The notes: generated from the sequence alone by a model not told the origin. A stretch of 64,000 nucleotides of DNA from JAGQSZ01 sp049647585 (GCA_049647585.1 JBARXY010000032.1:9707-73706), one strand, 5' to 3'. Shown: positions 50,829-59,880, counted from the stretch's first letter. Numbers and translations: made by a program.

Positions 50829-51200
50829 ATGGTTCAGTATCCGAGTTCAGATCTCGATGCCTCGTTCGCGGCGCTTTCGGACTCCACGCGCCGCGGAGTT
50901 CTAGAACAACTCGGGCGCCACGAGGCTTCGATCTCGGAACTCGCCGACCGGTTCCAGATGACGATCACCGGCATGAGGAAGCACGTCGGAGTCCTGGAAC
51001 ACGCTGGACTCGTGGTCACCCAGAAGGTCGGCCGCGTTCGTACCTGTCGAATCGGTGGTCGCCCTCTTGAGGAAGTGGCGCACTGGATCGATAGCTACAA
51101 CCGGCTCTGGGACGAGCGTTTCGGCGAGCTCGACCAGGTGATCGAAGAGTTGAAACAGGAAGAAATGAAGAACAAGGAGAAGTCAGATGGAACCAAGTAG
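50829..51200 (+). CDS. ArsR-family transcriptional regulator
   Basis: 123 residues from ATG 50829. Winged HTH (LSDSTRRGVLEQLGRHEASISELADRF cut at residues 15-41, then MTITGMRKHVGVLEHAGLV). A charged C-terminal tail overlaps the next gene by 14 bp. There are no metal-binding cysteines, so it belongs to the ArsR group paired with SRPBCC proteins, where the regulator controls the pair. Confidence 0.9.
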   Translation: MVQYPSSDLDASFAALSDSTRRGVLEQLGRHEASISELADRFQMTITGMRKHVGVLEHAGLVVTQKVGRVRTCRIGGRPLEEVAHWIDSYNRLWDERFGELDQVIEELKQEEMKNKEKSDGTK

Positions 51201-51684
51201 CGAAGCTGCAGAAGCCCCGATGAAGAACGTCACCACGGTCGAGCGGAAGTCGGATCGTGAGGTCGTCGTCACGCGATCCTTCGATGCTCCCGCAGACCTG
51301 GTGTTCGAGGCGTGGTCGAGGCCCGAGCTGTTCAAGCGCTGGTGGATACCCAAATCGATGGGCATGACGCTGCAGTCCTGTGAGATGGACGTCCGCACCG
51401 GTGGTACCTACCGCCTCGGATTCGGCAACGGGATGGACTTTTTCGGCCGCTACATCGAGGTGGCGCGGCCGTCACTCATCGTCTGGACGAATGATGAAGG
51501 CGGCGAGGACGGGTCCGTTACCACGGTGACATTCACCGAGACGGACGGCAGGACCCAGGTGGTCGTGAGTGAGTTGTATCCGTCCAAGGAAGCCCTTGAC
51601 GCCGAGGGCGGTGCAACGGACGCAATGCACGAGACCTTCGCTCAATTGGACGAGTTGCTCGTCGAAGTCACGTCGGGGTCGTGA
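51187..51684 (+). CDS. SRPBCC (AHSA1/Aha1-type) domain protein
   Basis: 165 residues from ATG 51187. AHSA1 signature: VTRSFDAPADLVFEAWSRPELFKRWW, MDVRTGGTYRLGF, and the C-terminal helix AMHETFAQLDELL. A hydrophobic-cavity lipid or ligand-binding fold; the ligand is unknown. Overlaps the ArsR gene and is probably translationally coupled to it. Confidence 0.9.
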   Translation: MEPSSEAAEAPMKNVTTVERKSDREVVVTRSFDAPADLVFEAWSRPELFKRWWIPKSMGMTLQSCEMDVRTGGTYRLGFGNGMDFFGRYIEVARPSLIVWTNDEGGEDGSVTTVTFTETDGRTQVVVSELYPSKEALDAEGGATDAMHETFAQLDELLVEVTSGS

Positions 51685-51699
51685 CCGGCGCCTCCGGCG

Positions 51700-52023
51700 C
51701 TACCGGTCAACCGCCTCCTTCAATTCGGACTTCGACATCTTCGAGCGTCCCTTGATGTTCTTGTGGCGTGCCTCCTGGTAGAGCTGATCCTTGGTCCGAC
51801 CGCCGGCACCTCTGTGTGAACGCAGGCCACCGCGTCGTCCCGAGGAGATGTCCTCCTTGGACAGCTTGCTCGACTCCTTGGCCTCCCCTGCTCTGGCCCG
51901 CTCCTTGTTCACCGTCCTGGCGGCGATCTCCTCGGCGGTGTCCTCATCCTTGCCCTGCTCCTGAGCGCTCTCCTTGATGTGTTCGTACTGTCGTTCTCGT
52001 TTGTCGCTCCAGGCTCTCGGCAT
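51700..52023 (-). CDS. Plasmid-stabilisation/stress-type basic protein with Rho-N-like tail
   Basis: 107 residues from ATG 52023, with AAAGGAG 6 bases before. The N-terminus MPRAWSDKRERQYEHIKESA and a middle EEIAARTVNKERARAG match a family annotated as plasmid stabilisation protein. The end SKMSKSELKEAVDR is like the Rho N-terminal/SAP-type nucleic-acid-binding helix. Likely cytoplasmic and nucleic-acid-binding; function unknown. Confidence 0.7.
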   Translation of the reverse strand: MPRAWSDKRERQYEHIKESAQEQGKDEDTAEEIAARTVNKERARAGEAKESSKLSKEDISSGRRGGLRSHRGAGGRTKDQLYQEARHKNIKGRSKMSKSELKEAVDR

Positions 52024-52103
52024 CGTTGCGCTCCTTTCGCCTACGGCACGTGATCGACTTCCTGCCAACCATCCGAAGTACTCCTACCCAAACTGATGCA
52101 ACC

Positions 52104-53259
52104 TCAGGAGTCCTGCGCGTATCTGCTGGCATCGCTCCGCCTCAATTCGAGCCCGATTCCCGGCCGGGAAAGATCGGGGGACAGCGTCCCCGAGACAGGC
52201 TCGACGGCCCCGTCGAACAGCATGTGCCCGACCCGCACGTGGTCCGCGAAGTACTCAAGATGGCGGACATTCGGTACACAGCACGCGGGGTGGAGGTGCA
52301 ACAGCGGCGCACAGTGGCCCGAAATCTGCAGCCCGTGCGCCGACGCGACAGCAGCCACTCGCAGCCATTCGGTTATACCGGCGCAACGCGACACATCGGA
52401 CTGGAGCACGTCGACGGCGCCTGCGGAACACATCCGCTCGAAGTAGACGAGGTCGTAGCCATACTCGCCGGCAGCGACGTCCATTTCCGTCAGGGCGCGG
52501 ATTTCGTTGAGTCCACCCAGGTCATCCGATGAGACAGGCTCCTCGAACCAGGTGACGCCAAGGTCTGTGAAACTCCGCGCCAGTCGAACGGCCTGTTTGC
52601 AGGTGTAGGCGCCGTTGGCGTCGACGAAGAGTTGCGCCTCGTCCCCGATGGCCCGTCGTGCGAGTTCCACCCGTTCCAGGTCTCGCCTCTCGTCGCCGCC
52701 CCAGTCGGTGCCGATCTTCATCTTCACCCGCGGGATCTGCTGGGCATGCACCCAGCCGCCCAGCTGGTTGGCCAGCTGCTCTGGGGTGAATGAAGTGAAC
52801 CCGCCGCTGCCGTAGATGTCGACAGAAGGTCGACACATTCCCAGAAGCTTGCACAGGGGCAGGTCGAACAACTTGGCCTTGAGATCCCACAGCGCTGTAT
52901 CGACTGCGGCGATGGACATGGAGACGATCCCAGGGCGGCCGAGGTTTCGGATCGCAGCCACCATCGAACTCCACGCCCCCCGCAACGTCGCAGGCGTCCT
53001 GACCCAGAATGGCTGGAGCGAGAACATCCCGAATGACTGGAGCGCATGCGCCGGTCGCGTAGGTAAACCCGATCCCGGTATGCCCACCGGCCGTTGCCTC
53101 GCAGAGGACCACCGTCGTCGCATCCCAACTCAGAGTCCCGTCGGATTCTGACTCCTCGAGAGGGACCACGAGCACCGAAGTGTCCAGGCGCTCCACCGGC
53201 ACGGTCGATGAAGACGTCGAGGGTCGACGGGTCGTCACGGGCGACGTCACGGAAGTCAT
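52104..53259 (-). pseudogene. Mandelate racemase/muconate lactonising enzyme family gene, frameshifted at a G6 run
   Basis: From ATG 53259, overlapping the GMC stop as TGATG. The N-terminal capping domain (LDTSVLVVPLEE, HTGIGFTYATG) is in one frame; the barrel is in the next, from about 52984. Barrel residues: K-x-K in RVKMKIG, Asp in FVDANGAY, Glu in WFEEPV, Glu in AAGEYGY and His in ISGHCAP, so the active site is complete. The break is at six C on the plus strand (52976-52981). The span minus one base is 385 codons, so one extra base explains it. Either pseudogene, phase-variable tract or sequencing error. If intact it would dehydrate or isomerise a sugar acid. Confidence 0.8.
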
Positions 53260-54908
53260 CACGGCTCGCCTCCCCTTCCGAAACCCCGGTTTGCCGACGC
53301 AAGATGGTCGGCGCATCGAGCGGCCAGCGCCATGATCGTCAGCGCCGGGTTGGCGCTCCCCTGGGTCGGCATGACGCTGCCGTCGGTCACATAGAGGTTG
53401 TCCACGGCGAAGCTGCAAAGGTCGCCGTCCACAACGCCGCTCTCGGCGCTCGAACCCATTCGGCACCCACCGACCAGATGGGCGTAACGGTTGATGGTTG
53501 CGGTCCTCTCGGCACCGGCCGCCTGGAGAATGTCAGTCATCACTTTGCGGCCTGCGGTCATGAGCCTGCGGTCGTTCTCGCACTGTGAATAGTCGAAGTG
53601 GGCAACCGGCAGACCGTGCCGGTCGACCTCGTCAGCGAGGGTGACCCGGTTCTCGGGCAGTGGCACGAACTCACACAACACTCCTAGACACGCCCAGTGG
53701 ACGTAGTCGCGCATCTGTTCACGCAGGGCGGCTCCCCAATAGCCCTCGGCAACGAGGTGCTCGGCCCAGGTGATGGGCAACGGTCCGACGCTCTGCACCG
53801 AGAACCCGCGCTTGTAATCCCTTGAAGCGTCGGTCTCGTAGAAGGCCTCAGATGACACCTCGGGGGGCGGAGCCTTGTACATCCTCACCTCATCGGCGAA
53901 GCGACCCGCGGTCTGGGCCGCACCCTGAACCATTACGTAGCGGCCAACCAGGTCATGGTCGTTGCACAGACCGTGCGGAAACCGCTCACAAGCAGAGTTC
54001 AACAGCAGTCTCGGTGTCTCGATTGCGTAACCGGCGACCGCCACCATGCGGGCCCTTTGGTGGTGCTCCACACCACCCCGGAAATAGGTGACTCCGTTTG
54101 CACGCCCGTCGGCTCCGATCTCAATGCGACTCACCATCGAGTTGGGCCGCACTTCCGCACCATGAGCCAGCGCATCGGGAATGTGCGTGATCAGCGTCGA
54201 GGCTTTGGAGTTGACCTTGCAACCTTGGAGACAGAATCCGCGATAGATGCAATGGGGACGGTTACCCATCCGTCCGTTCGTGATGGCCACCGGACCAACC
54301 CGTGTGCCGACCCCGAGGGCTTCACAGCCCTTCATGAACAGCTGTCCCAGGCCTGTGATCGGATGGGGTGAGTGGGGATAGCGGTGGGGGTCACCCCAAG
54401 GCCAAGCCTCTCCCGCTACGGGAAGTTCGCCCTCGATGTCGCTGTAGTAGGGCTTGAGATCCGCATAGGTGATCGGCCAGTCGGCGCCCACTCCGTCGTT
54501 GGTGTACGTCGCAAAGTCCGAGGGGTGGAAGCGGGGCGTGTAGCCAGCGAAGTGCACCGTACCGCCGCCCACTCCCCGACCCGAGTTGTTCGATCCCAAC
54601 GCGACGGGGTCCGAGCCGCCGATGACACGTGGCTCGGTCCAGTACAGGTGGTGCGACCCCGCCTCGTCGCTGACGAAATCACGGTCGGGATCCCAGAACG
54701 GACCGGCGTCCATTGCGACGATCCTCCAGCCGTGGCGGGCCAGTCTCTGGGCGAGAACACTGCCGCCGGCACCGCATCCAACGATGACGATATCGACCTC
54801 GTCGTCGTCATCGAAGGTCTGCATATCGTTGCGAAGGGCATGATTCGAGCGGGTTCCATCGTTGGGGAGCAACCAGGCCGATTCGTTGCGTTCCCGGACA
54901 GATGTCAT
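53259..54908 (-). CDS. GMC-family oxidoreductase (sugar/polyol dehydrogenase type)
   Basis: 549 residues. FAD site IVIVGCGAGGSVLAQRLARHGW near residue 40, NNSGRGVGGGTVHFAGY near 110, a cysteine-bearing YRGFCLQGCKVNSK typical of membrane sugar dehydrogenases near 220, and catalytic His in YAHLVGGCRMG with TDGSVMPTQGSANP near the end. Works with the small-subunit protein upstream, 6 bp away. Likely oxidises an aldose or polyol and passes electrons to the respiratory chain. Confidence 0.9.
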   Translation of the reverse strand: MTSVRERNESAWLLPNDGTRSNHALRNDMQTFDDDDEVDIVIVGCGAGGSVLAQRLARHGWRIVAMDAGPFWDPDRDFVSDEAGSHHLYWTEPRVIGGSDPVALGSNNSGRGVGGGTVHFAGYTPRFHPSDFATYTNDGVGADWPITYADLKPYYSDIEGELPVAGEAWPWGDPHRYPHSPHPITGLGQLFMKGCEALGVGTRVGPVAITNGRMGNRPHCIYRGFCLQGCKVNSKASTLITHIPDALAHGAEVRPNSMVSRIEIGADGRANGVTYFRGGVEHHQRARMVAVAGYAIETPRLLLNSACERFPHGLCNDHDLVGRYVMVQGAAQTAGRFADEVRMYKAPPPEVSSEAFYETDASRDYKRGFSVQSVGPLPITWAEHLVAEGYWGAALREQMRDYVHWACLGVLCEFVPLPENRVTLADEVDRHGLPVAHFDYSQCENDRRLMTAGRKVMTDILQAAGAERTATINRYAHLVGGCRMGSSAESGVVDGDLCSFAVDNLYVTDGSVMPTQGSANPALTIMALAARCADHLASANRGFGRGGEP

Positions 54909-54914
54909 CGGCGG

Positions 54915-55517
54915 TCACCGCTCACCGCGGTCGCTGCTTTCCCAGTGTTCGACACCGTTGAGACCAAGGTTCGCGTAACCCCGGGGGTAGGCAGGTCCGC
55001 CGAAGCCGATCTCGTTCCAGGCCCAGGGATGGGAATAGAACGCCGTGCACGCGTACCGCGTCCAGAGGCTCCAGACGTGAGGCGCCCAAAGACCGTGCCA
55101 GTCGTCGCCGACACGGACCGATTCGATCAGCGCATCCTGGAACTTCAGGTTGAGGCTATGGAAACGGCCGCCGTAGAACGTCAGTGCGTCCTCGTCCAGA
55201 TGTTGGATCGTCCGGTGCCAGGCCTGGCCGTCCTCGGGCATGTCCTCATAGCGCCAGCCGTCGGTCTCTCTCTCCAGAAGTCGGGAGTCGAGCAGTTCGA
55301 GAAGGGGAATGCGAGGCTCGGACTCCTGGGCTAGGAGCCTGTCGAGCAGCGCACGGGCAACCGGCTCCTCGTCGGTGGTGAAGAACCGCAGCGGCGGCGG
55401 TGGTCCGATTCTGCGAAGCACCACTCCGGCGGTCACCTGGTCCCAATGCCGGCTCTCCGCCATCACGTCGAGGTCCGGAAACCTCATGTGCCTTCCCGGG
55501 GTCGTGCCGCCGGTCAT
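54915..55517 (-). CDS. Gluconate 2-dehydrogenase subunit 3-like protein
   Basis: 200 residues from ATG 55517, overlapping the upstream stop as ATGA. Features of the subunit-3 family: FFTTDEEPVARALLDRLL near residue 50, LDEDALTFYGGRFHSL, and AFYSHPWAWNEIGFGGPAYPRGY near the end. No Tat signal, unlike many homologues. It usually supports folding or membrane attachment of the GMC flavoprotein encoded next. Confidence 0.85.
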   Translation of the reverse strand: MTGGTTPGRHMRFPDLDVMAESRHWDQVTAGVVLRRIGPPPPLRFFTTDEEPVARALLDRLLAQESEPRIPLLELLDSRLLERETDGWRYEDMPEDGQAWHRTIQHLDEDALTFYGGRFHSLNLKFQDALIESVRVGDDWHGLWAPHVWSLWTRYACTAFYSHPWAWNEIGFGGPAYPRGYANLGLNGVEHWESSDRGER

Positions 55518-55999
55518 AGCTCTCGCCTCAACACTGCCGCCAAGAGCCCCATCCCTCCGACCATCGTGACCAGCAACGGGGCAAACAGCGGTGGGCCCGT
55601 CTCGAGGTTGAAGCGGGCGTGTCTCAACCCGCCCGGCCGCTGCGCCACGCCGCGTAGGTGCAGATAGGCGCCTTGGATTCCGTTGGCGATCAGCAACGTC
55701 GATGTGATGGGCAGCACCGTCTTGGCCCAACGTCGACTGAACACCCCGCCTAGTCCAGCGACGGCCACCAACGGGGTAACTGCGATCGGGGCCCACATCA
55801 TCTTGTTTCCGAAGCTCGCCTTGTCGTGTTCCAGCCAGATCTCACCGGCCGTGATGACGGATCCGGCGGCGGTGATTCCGGCCATCGACCGCTCGAAGCG
55901 CCCGTGTTCGACGTCCTGGAGAATTTTGTCCAGTACGTATAGAGGATCATCACCATCCAGTGAATGAACCCCGGCTTGTCTCCTCGAATCGATCGCCAA
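55514..55999 (-). CDS. Membrane protein of the GMC oxidoreductase operon
   Basis: 161 residues. N-terminal soluble stretch, then four hydrophobic segments (SMAGITAAGSVITAGEIW, WAPIAVTPLVAVAGLGGVF, VLPITSTLLIANGIQGAY, LFAPLLVTMVGGMGLLAAVL). First gene of a four-gene operon with overlaps of 4, 0 and 1 bp. It may anchor the dehydrogenase or carry electrons, but no haem ligands are obvious. Confidence 0.7.
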   Translation of the reverse strand: MAIDSRRQAGVHSLDGDDPLYVLDKILQDVEHGRFERSMAGITAAGSVITAGEIWLEHDKASFGNKMMWAPIAVTPLVAVAGLGGVFSRRWAKTVLPITSTLLIANGIQGAYLHLRGVAQRPGGLRHARFNLETGPPLFAPLLVTMVGGMGLLAAVLRREL

Positions 56000-56009
56000 T
56001 TCCCAACTC

Positions 56010-56978
56010 CTAACTATCGCCCAGGCTCGCGAGCGCCGGCTGGAGGGATTCGGTCCAGAACTTCATGAAACCGGCCTGATCATCGCCGATCTGGTGGAAG
56101 TACAGGTGGTCGAATCCAGCGGTGGTAAACTTCCGGACCGACTCCAGGATCGGCTCCACATCTGGTCCGCAAGGGGTCGTTGCGGTTGCGTCTTCCTTCG
56201 TCACCAGACTGGCTGCTTGCTCGAAATGGGTCCACGTCGGCAGGTCCTGGGACAACTGGCCCGGTATCCCACCATTGGGCCACTTCTCGAAGACCGTATT
56301 TCGTGCTTCCTCTGCGCTTGTCGCCCAACAAACGTTGAGCTGCGCGTACTTGGGTCCTGCTCCGCCGTTGGACTCATATGTCTTGATCGCATCAGCTTCC
56401 GGAGAATGGCCGAAGTAGCCATCACCCAACCGGGCGGCCAGCTTGATTGCTTCCTCGCCGAATCCGGACACGATGACTGGAGGTGGCGTCGGGGGTGGGT
56501 CGAACAACTTTGCATTCTCGACTTCGTAGTGGGTGCCAGAGTGATCGACCGTCTCGCCGGTCCAGAGTGCACGGATGACCTCGACCGCCTCTTCCAGCAT
56601 CTCGAGCCTTATCTCGGGTCTGGGCCAGCGGTCACCGAGGATGTGTTCATTTAGCGCCTCTCCGGTGCCGACCCCGAACGAGAATCGCCCTGGCAACAAA
56701 AGCGCCGTGGTCGCCGAGGCCTGGGCGAGAATCGCCGGATGGATACGGGTGGTGGGACAGGTGACCCCCACAACCGCGCCGATCCGTTCGGTGGCGTTGG
56801 CTATCGCTCCGAGGACCGTCCAACCGAACGGACTGTGCCCTTGGGCGCTGACCCAAGGGTGGAAATGGTCCGAGATCGATACGAAATCGAATCCCGCCTG
56901 TTCCGCGCGGACCGCCCCCGCAACAAGCTCAGCGGGAGGATGCTCCTCGCTGGACAATGTGTAGCCGAAGGAGACCAT
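56010..56978 (-). CDS. F420-dependent LLM-class oxidoreductase (G6PDH-like family)
   Basis: 322 residues. Luciferase-like barrel: FDFVSISDHFHPWVSAQGHSPF cut at residues about 31-50, GVTCPTTRIHPAILAQA, GVGTGEALNEHI and PVIVSGFGEEAIKLAARLGDGYFG. Closest to the family with F420-dependent glucose-6-phosphate dehydrogenases and their relatives. Substrate not predictable. Implies the host makes F420. Confidence 0.88.
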   Translation of the reverse strand: MVSFGYTLSSEEHPPAELVAGAVRAEQAGFDFVSISDHFHPWVSAQGHSPFGWTVLGAIANATERIGAVVGVTCPTTRIHPAILAQASATTALLLPGRFSFGVGTGEALNEHILGDRWPRPEIRLEMLEEAVEVIRALWTGETVDHSGTHYEVENAKLFDPPPTPPPVIVSGFGEEAIKLAARLGDGYFGHSPEADAIKTYESNGGAGPKYAQLNVCWATSAEEARNTVFEKWPNGGIPGQLSQDLPTWTHFEQAASLVTKEDATATTPCGPDVEPILESVRKFTTAGFDHLYFHQIGDDQAGFMKFWTESLQPALASLGDS

Positions 56979-57596
56979 CTAGCTGTCTCCTTCCTCGTCG
57001 CCGTTGCCTTCATTGGAGTCCAGCGGCGCCTGGAGCAACTCGAGCAGTTGAGACTTGTTCATCCGACTGGTGTGGGTGAGGCCGCGATCCTTGGCTCGTT
57101 GGCGCAGCTCCGAAGCGGTTAGAGACGAGAGCTCATCAGACGCCTCGGCAACCAGATCTTCCGCCGTCACTGATTCCGACGCGGTGTGGGTGCGTGATTG
57201 GTCGTGTTGTGAACGATCTAGAAGTTCCGCCAGAGCGGGCGCATCATCGACAGTGACTGTCAGACTGGGATGCCGGACCAGACCCAGCGGCTCGAGGCCC
57301 GTGACCGGATTGGCGAACTTGATGCACACCCCCTTGTCGGGATTGGTGGCGAACGTGAGTCCGTGGTCGGACAGCGACAGGTGAGCCGGTCCAATGACCT
57401 TCGGCCACGAATAGTGGGTCGTCACCTCCGCAGACTCCACATTCGACAGAGGAGTACGTACCGACCAAAGGCCAAATCGGGCGTGCAACTGGTTGTCGTC
57501 GATCTCCACTCCGGCGCTACCCGGGTGGACATTGAACATCAGGGCAGGCAACCGGAATAGCGGGTGGAACCGGAACGAGAAGTCGATGTCGGTCAT
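56979..57596 (-). CDS. Hypothetical protein with C-terminal SAP/Rho-N-like segment
   Basis: 205 residues. The N-terminal 115 residues form a beta-rich region (FSFRFHPLFRLPALMF, GLWSVRTPLSNVESAEVT) of a type common in actinobacterial hypothetical proteins. The C-terminus LSSLTASELRQRAKDRGL...SRMNKSQLLELLQ resembles a SAP/Rho-N nucleic-acid-binding helix pair. Its stop abuts the start of the F420 gene on the same strand. Confidence 0.65.
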   Translation of the reverse strand: MTDIDFSFRFHPLFRLPALMFNVHPGSAGVEIDDNQLHARFGLWSVRTPLSNVESAEVTTHYSWPKVIGPAHLSLSDHGLTFATNPDKGVCIKFANPVTGLEPLGLVRHPSLTVTVDDAPALAELLDRSQHDQSRTHTASESVTAEDLVAEASDELSSLTASELRQRAKDRGLTHTSRMNKSQLLELLQAPLDSNEGNGDEEGDS

Positions 57597-57686
57597 GGGC
57601 AGTCCTTACCCGCGCCCATGAACTTTCAACCTGAGAGACGGCTTTGCTATCCGCGCCCACCTACCGGGCGGGGCCACAATCTTTGT

Positions 57687-58307
57687 ATGCAACCTCAGGT
57701 GATCAGCTTCGGACCGTGCCAGATAGCTTTCGACCACCGAGTCCTCGAGCCCCGTCCGTGGACGGTTATGCAGAGTGCTTGGGCGGTTGAGCTGTCACCG
57801 GAGGCAGGTCCCGGCTCCGTTCTCGAGCTGTGCTGCGGCGCCGGGCAGATCGGACTCGCTGCAGCAGTCTGGTCTGAGCGCAGTCTGGTCCAGGTCGACC
57901 TCAACCCGACCGCGTGTGACTTTGCGAGGGCCAACGCAACTGCTGCAGGAATTGGCGACCGGGTGGACGTCAGATGCGCAACCATCGACGAGTCGGTTCG
58001 CGTCAATGAAGCTTTTCCGATCATTCTCGTGGACCCGCCCTATCTGCCGAGCGCTATGACGCCCCGCTTCCCGAATGATCCGCGAGCGTCGATAGACGGC
58101 GGCACCGACGGCCTGGAACTAGCCCGCAGTTGCTTACCCGTCATCAATGGCGCCATGGCGATCGACGGCGTCACGCTGCTCCAATTGGCAGGCATCCAGC
58201 AGTTCCACAAACTCGAATCGGAACTTCCCGACGGTCTCGCCCTGGAAGAGGTGCGAGAGGTTGATTCCGAGCGTGCCGTCGGCCTTATTAGGCACCGATC
58301 TGGGTGA
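57687..58307 (+). CDS. SAM-dependent methyltransferase (PrmC/HemK-like fold)
   Basis: 206 residues from ATG 57687. Motif I VLELCCGAGQIGLAAA near residue 45, acidic motif II VQVDLNPTACDFARANA, and the catalytic IILVDPPYLPS near 115 (D-P-P-Y, an amino-group methylation motif). No N-terminal helical domain, so it is not full PrmC. The downstream gene, 156 bp away, encodes a haem-oxygenase-like metalloenzyme, so a small-molecule pathway is possible. Confidence 0.8.
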   Translation: MQPQVISFGPCQIAFDHRVLEPRPWTVMQSAWAVELSPEAGPGSVLELCCGAGQIGLAAAVWSERSLVQVDLNPTACDFARANATAAGIGDRVDVRCATIDESVRVNEAFPIILVDPPYLPSAMTPRFPNDPRASIDGGTDGLELARSCLPVINGAMAIDGVTLLQLAGIQQFHKLESELPDGLALEEVREVDSERAVGLIRHRSG

Positions 58308-58463
58308 TTCTGACATCCACCTTCGAAAGAACCGTAGGACTTCAGTCCGTCGAGTTGACCCGCGGAATGTGTGGAATCACCTCCGCACGGGTACCGAAAG
58401 CGAATGCGACCAGCAACTGCTTCTTCGTACAACCACACCCACAGAGCCCGTGAGAGACACCCG

Positions 58464-59558
58464 ATGCAGACCACCTCGGGCGGCAGGCCACTCCACAGCT
58501 TGGCCGAAGACCTGGCATTGACGCTCGGAGCAGCGGTCGATCGGGAGTCCTCAGAGCCCCTGCGGCGCACAGGTCCGACGCGGGGTATCAAAACTGATCC
58601 GCTGTCCCATCTGACGGCACGTGAGCCGGTCGATGAACGCGACTCGCTACTGACCCTGCTGCAGATCCATGACCTCTGGATGGCACCCATCGAGACACTG
58701 GGCGGAAAGGAAGCCTTTCAGAGCCACCCGGTGATTGCGGATCTGAAATGGCGCCTCGAAGGAGACTTCGTTGAACGACTCCATGCCGAGGCAGAACGCT
58801 CGATCTCCGAATTGGCGCTTCATCCGGGCCCTAGTTCTCCGGACACAACTCCGAAGGAACGCGTAATTGCGACGATAAGACGAGTGGCGGCTCACGACCT
58901 CGTTCCAGAGGTATATGAATGGCTCGCCAACGTCGCAACTTGGGACCAGCTCGTGCGGTTCCTCACACTTGAAGGAGGTCCCGACGCAGGGTTCGATGAC
59001 CTGGTCGCTCTTTCCCAGGTCGGAATCCGCAATGGGCCCAAGGTCGTTCTGGCGGCGAACTATTGGGACGAGATGGGACGAGGCGAACTCAACGGGGTCC
59101 ACACCGTGCTCCATGATCAACTCGTCGCCGCGATCAACATGCCGAGACTGAAGCGGGACGAGCTTCCAATCAGTGCCCTTGCACGCCTGGCGGTGGGGGG
59201 ACTGCTCGCCACCAACCGATACCTGCAGCCCGAGGCGCTCGGTGCGTTCGGCCTGATAGAGCTGCAGGCTGGTCCCCGCTGCAGAGCCGTCATCAGAGCC
59301 CTGACAAGACTCGACGCGCCCGAGGGCGCGTTTGCGTTCTACGAGGAGCACGCCCGTGCTGATCCTCATCACGGCAAGGCGTGGCTTGATGGAGTCATCG
59401 GCGTCCTGGCAGCCGATCACGATGGTTGGGCGGAACGGATGGTTTGCGGTGCTGTATGGCGCCAGAACGTGAACACGCGGTTCTTCGCCGAAGCGCACGA
59501 GCTGTGTTCGGTCCGTACCCAATTCGCTGCGAACGGAGCTGGCGAACCGAGCAGCTGA
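58464..59558 (+). CDS. Haem-oxygenase-like iron-containing redox enzyme
   Basis: 364 residues from ATG 58464. Features of the iron-containing redox enzyme family (haem-oxygenase-like di-iron oxidases): YEWLANVATWDQLVRFLTLEGG near residue 150, LAANYWDEMGRGELNGVHTVLHD near 200 (E, D and H metal ligands), and ARADPHHGKAWLDGV near 310. Members hydroxylate, N-oxidise or cleave small molecules. The first 90 residues are extra and low-complexity. Function here unknown. The stop is followed by a tandem repeat. Confidence 0.8.
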   Translation: MQTTSGGRPLHSLAEDLALTLGAAVDRESSEPLRRTGPTRGIKTDPLSHLTAREPVDERDSLLTLLQIHDLWMAPIETLGGKEAFQSHPVIADLKWRLEGDFVERLHAEAERSISELALHPGPSSPDTTPKERVIATIRRVAAHDLVPEVYEWLANVATWDQLVRFLTLEGGPDAGFDDLVALSQVGIRNGPKVVLAANYWDEMGRGELNGVHTVLHDQLVAAINMPRLKRDELPISALARLAVGGLLATNRYLQPEALGAFGLIELQAGPRCRAVIRALTRLDAPEGAFAFYEEHARADPHHGKAWLDGVIGVLAADHDGWAERMVCGAVWRQNVNTRFFAEAHELCSVRTQFAANGAGEPSS

Positions 59559-59623
59559 ACCAGAGCTGGTGAGCGCTCCGGCGAAATCGCCTGTCGTGTG
59601 AGTGCAGCGGCGGGCTTCGACAA

Positions 59624-59675
59624 CGGATTTCGACGGCGGATTTCGACGGCGGATTTCGGCGGCGGATTTCGACAG
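59624..59675. repeat. Four 13-bp tandem repeats
   Basis: CGGATTTCGACGG at 59624 and 59637, CGGATTTCGGCGG at 59650 and CGGATTTCGACAG at 59663. Non-coding, between the redox enzyme and a small membrane-protein gene. Frame-neutral only every 39 bp. Confidence 0.8.
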
Positions 59676-59724
59676 GGAAACATTTTTGGTTTGGGAGAAA
59701 AGGGCAACGGGTATTGGCTGATCT

Positions 59725-59880
59725 ATGAGCGCAACAATTTTGTGGATAATCGCAGCCATATTGGTAATCGTGGGAATTGTCCAGCTCTTCCAAAGCCAAA
59801 TCATTCTGGGAGTCGTCCTGATTGTGGTGGGCTGCTTGGTCGGGCCCGGAGGGTATTCCATCTTCAGGGATCGCGGCTGA
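59725..59880 (+). CDS. GPGG-motif small transmembrane protein
   Basis: 51 residues from ATG 59725, too short for most ORF listings. Two hydrophobic helices (ILWIIAAILVIVGIVQLF, IILGVVLIVVGCLV) are separated by QSQ and followed by GPGGYSIF and a basic end. The double helix plus GPGG matches a known class of tiny actinobacterial membrane proteins of unknown role. No clear ribosome-binding site. Upstream of a palindrome and another membrane-protein gene. Confidence 0.75.
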   Translation: MSATILWIIAAILVIVGIVQLFQSQIILGVVLIVVGCLVGPGGYSIFRDRG

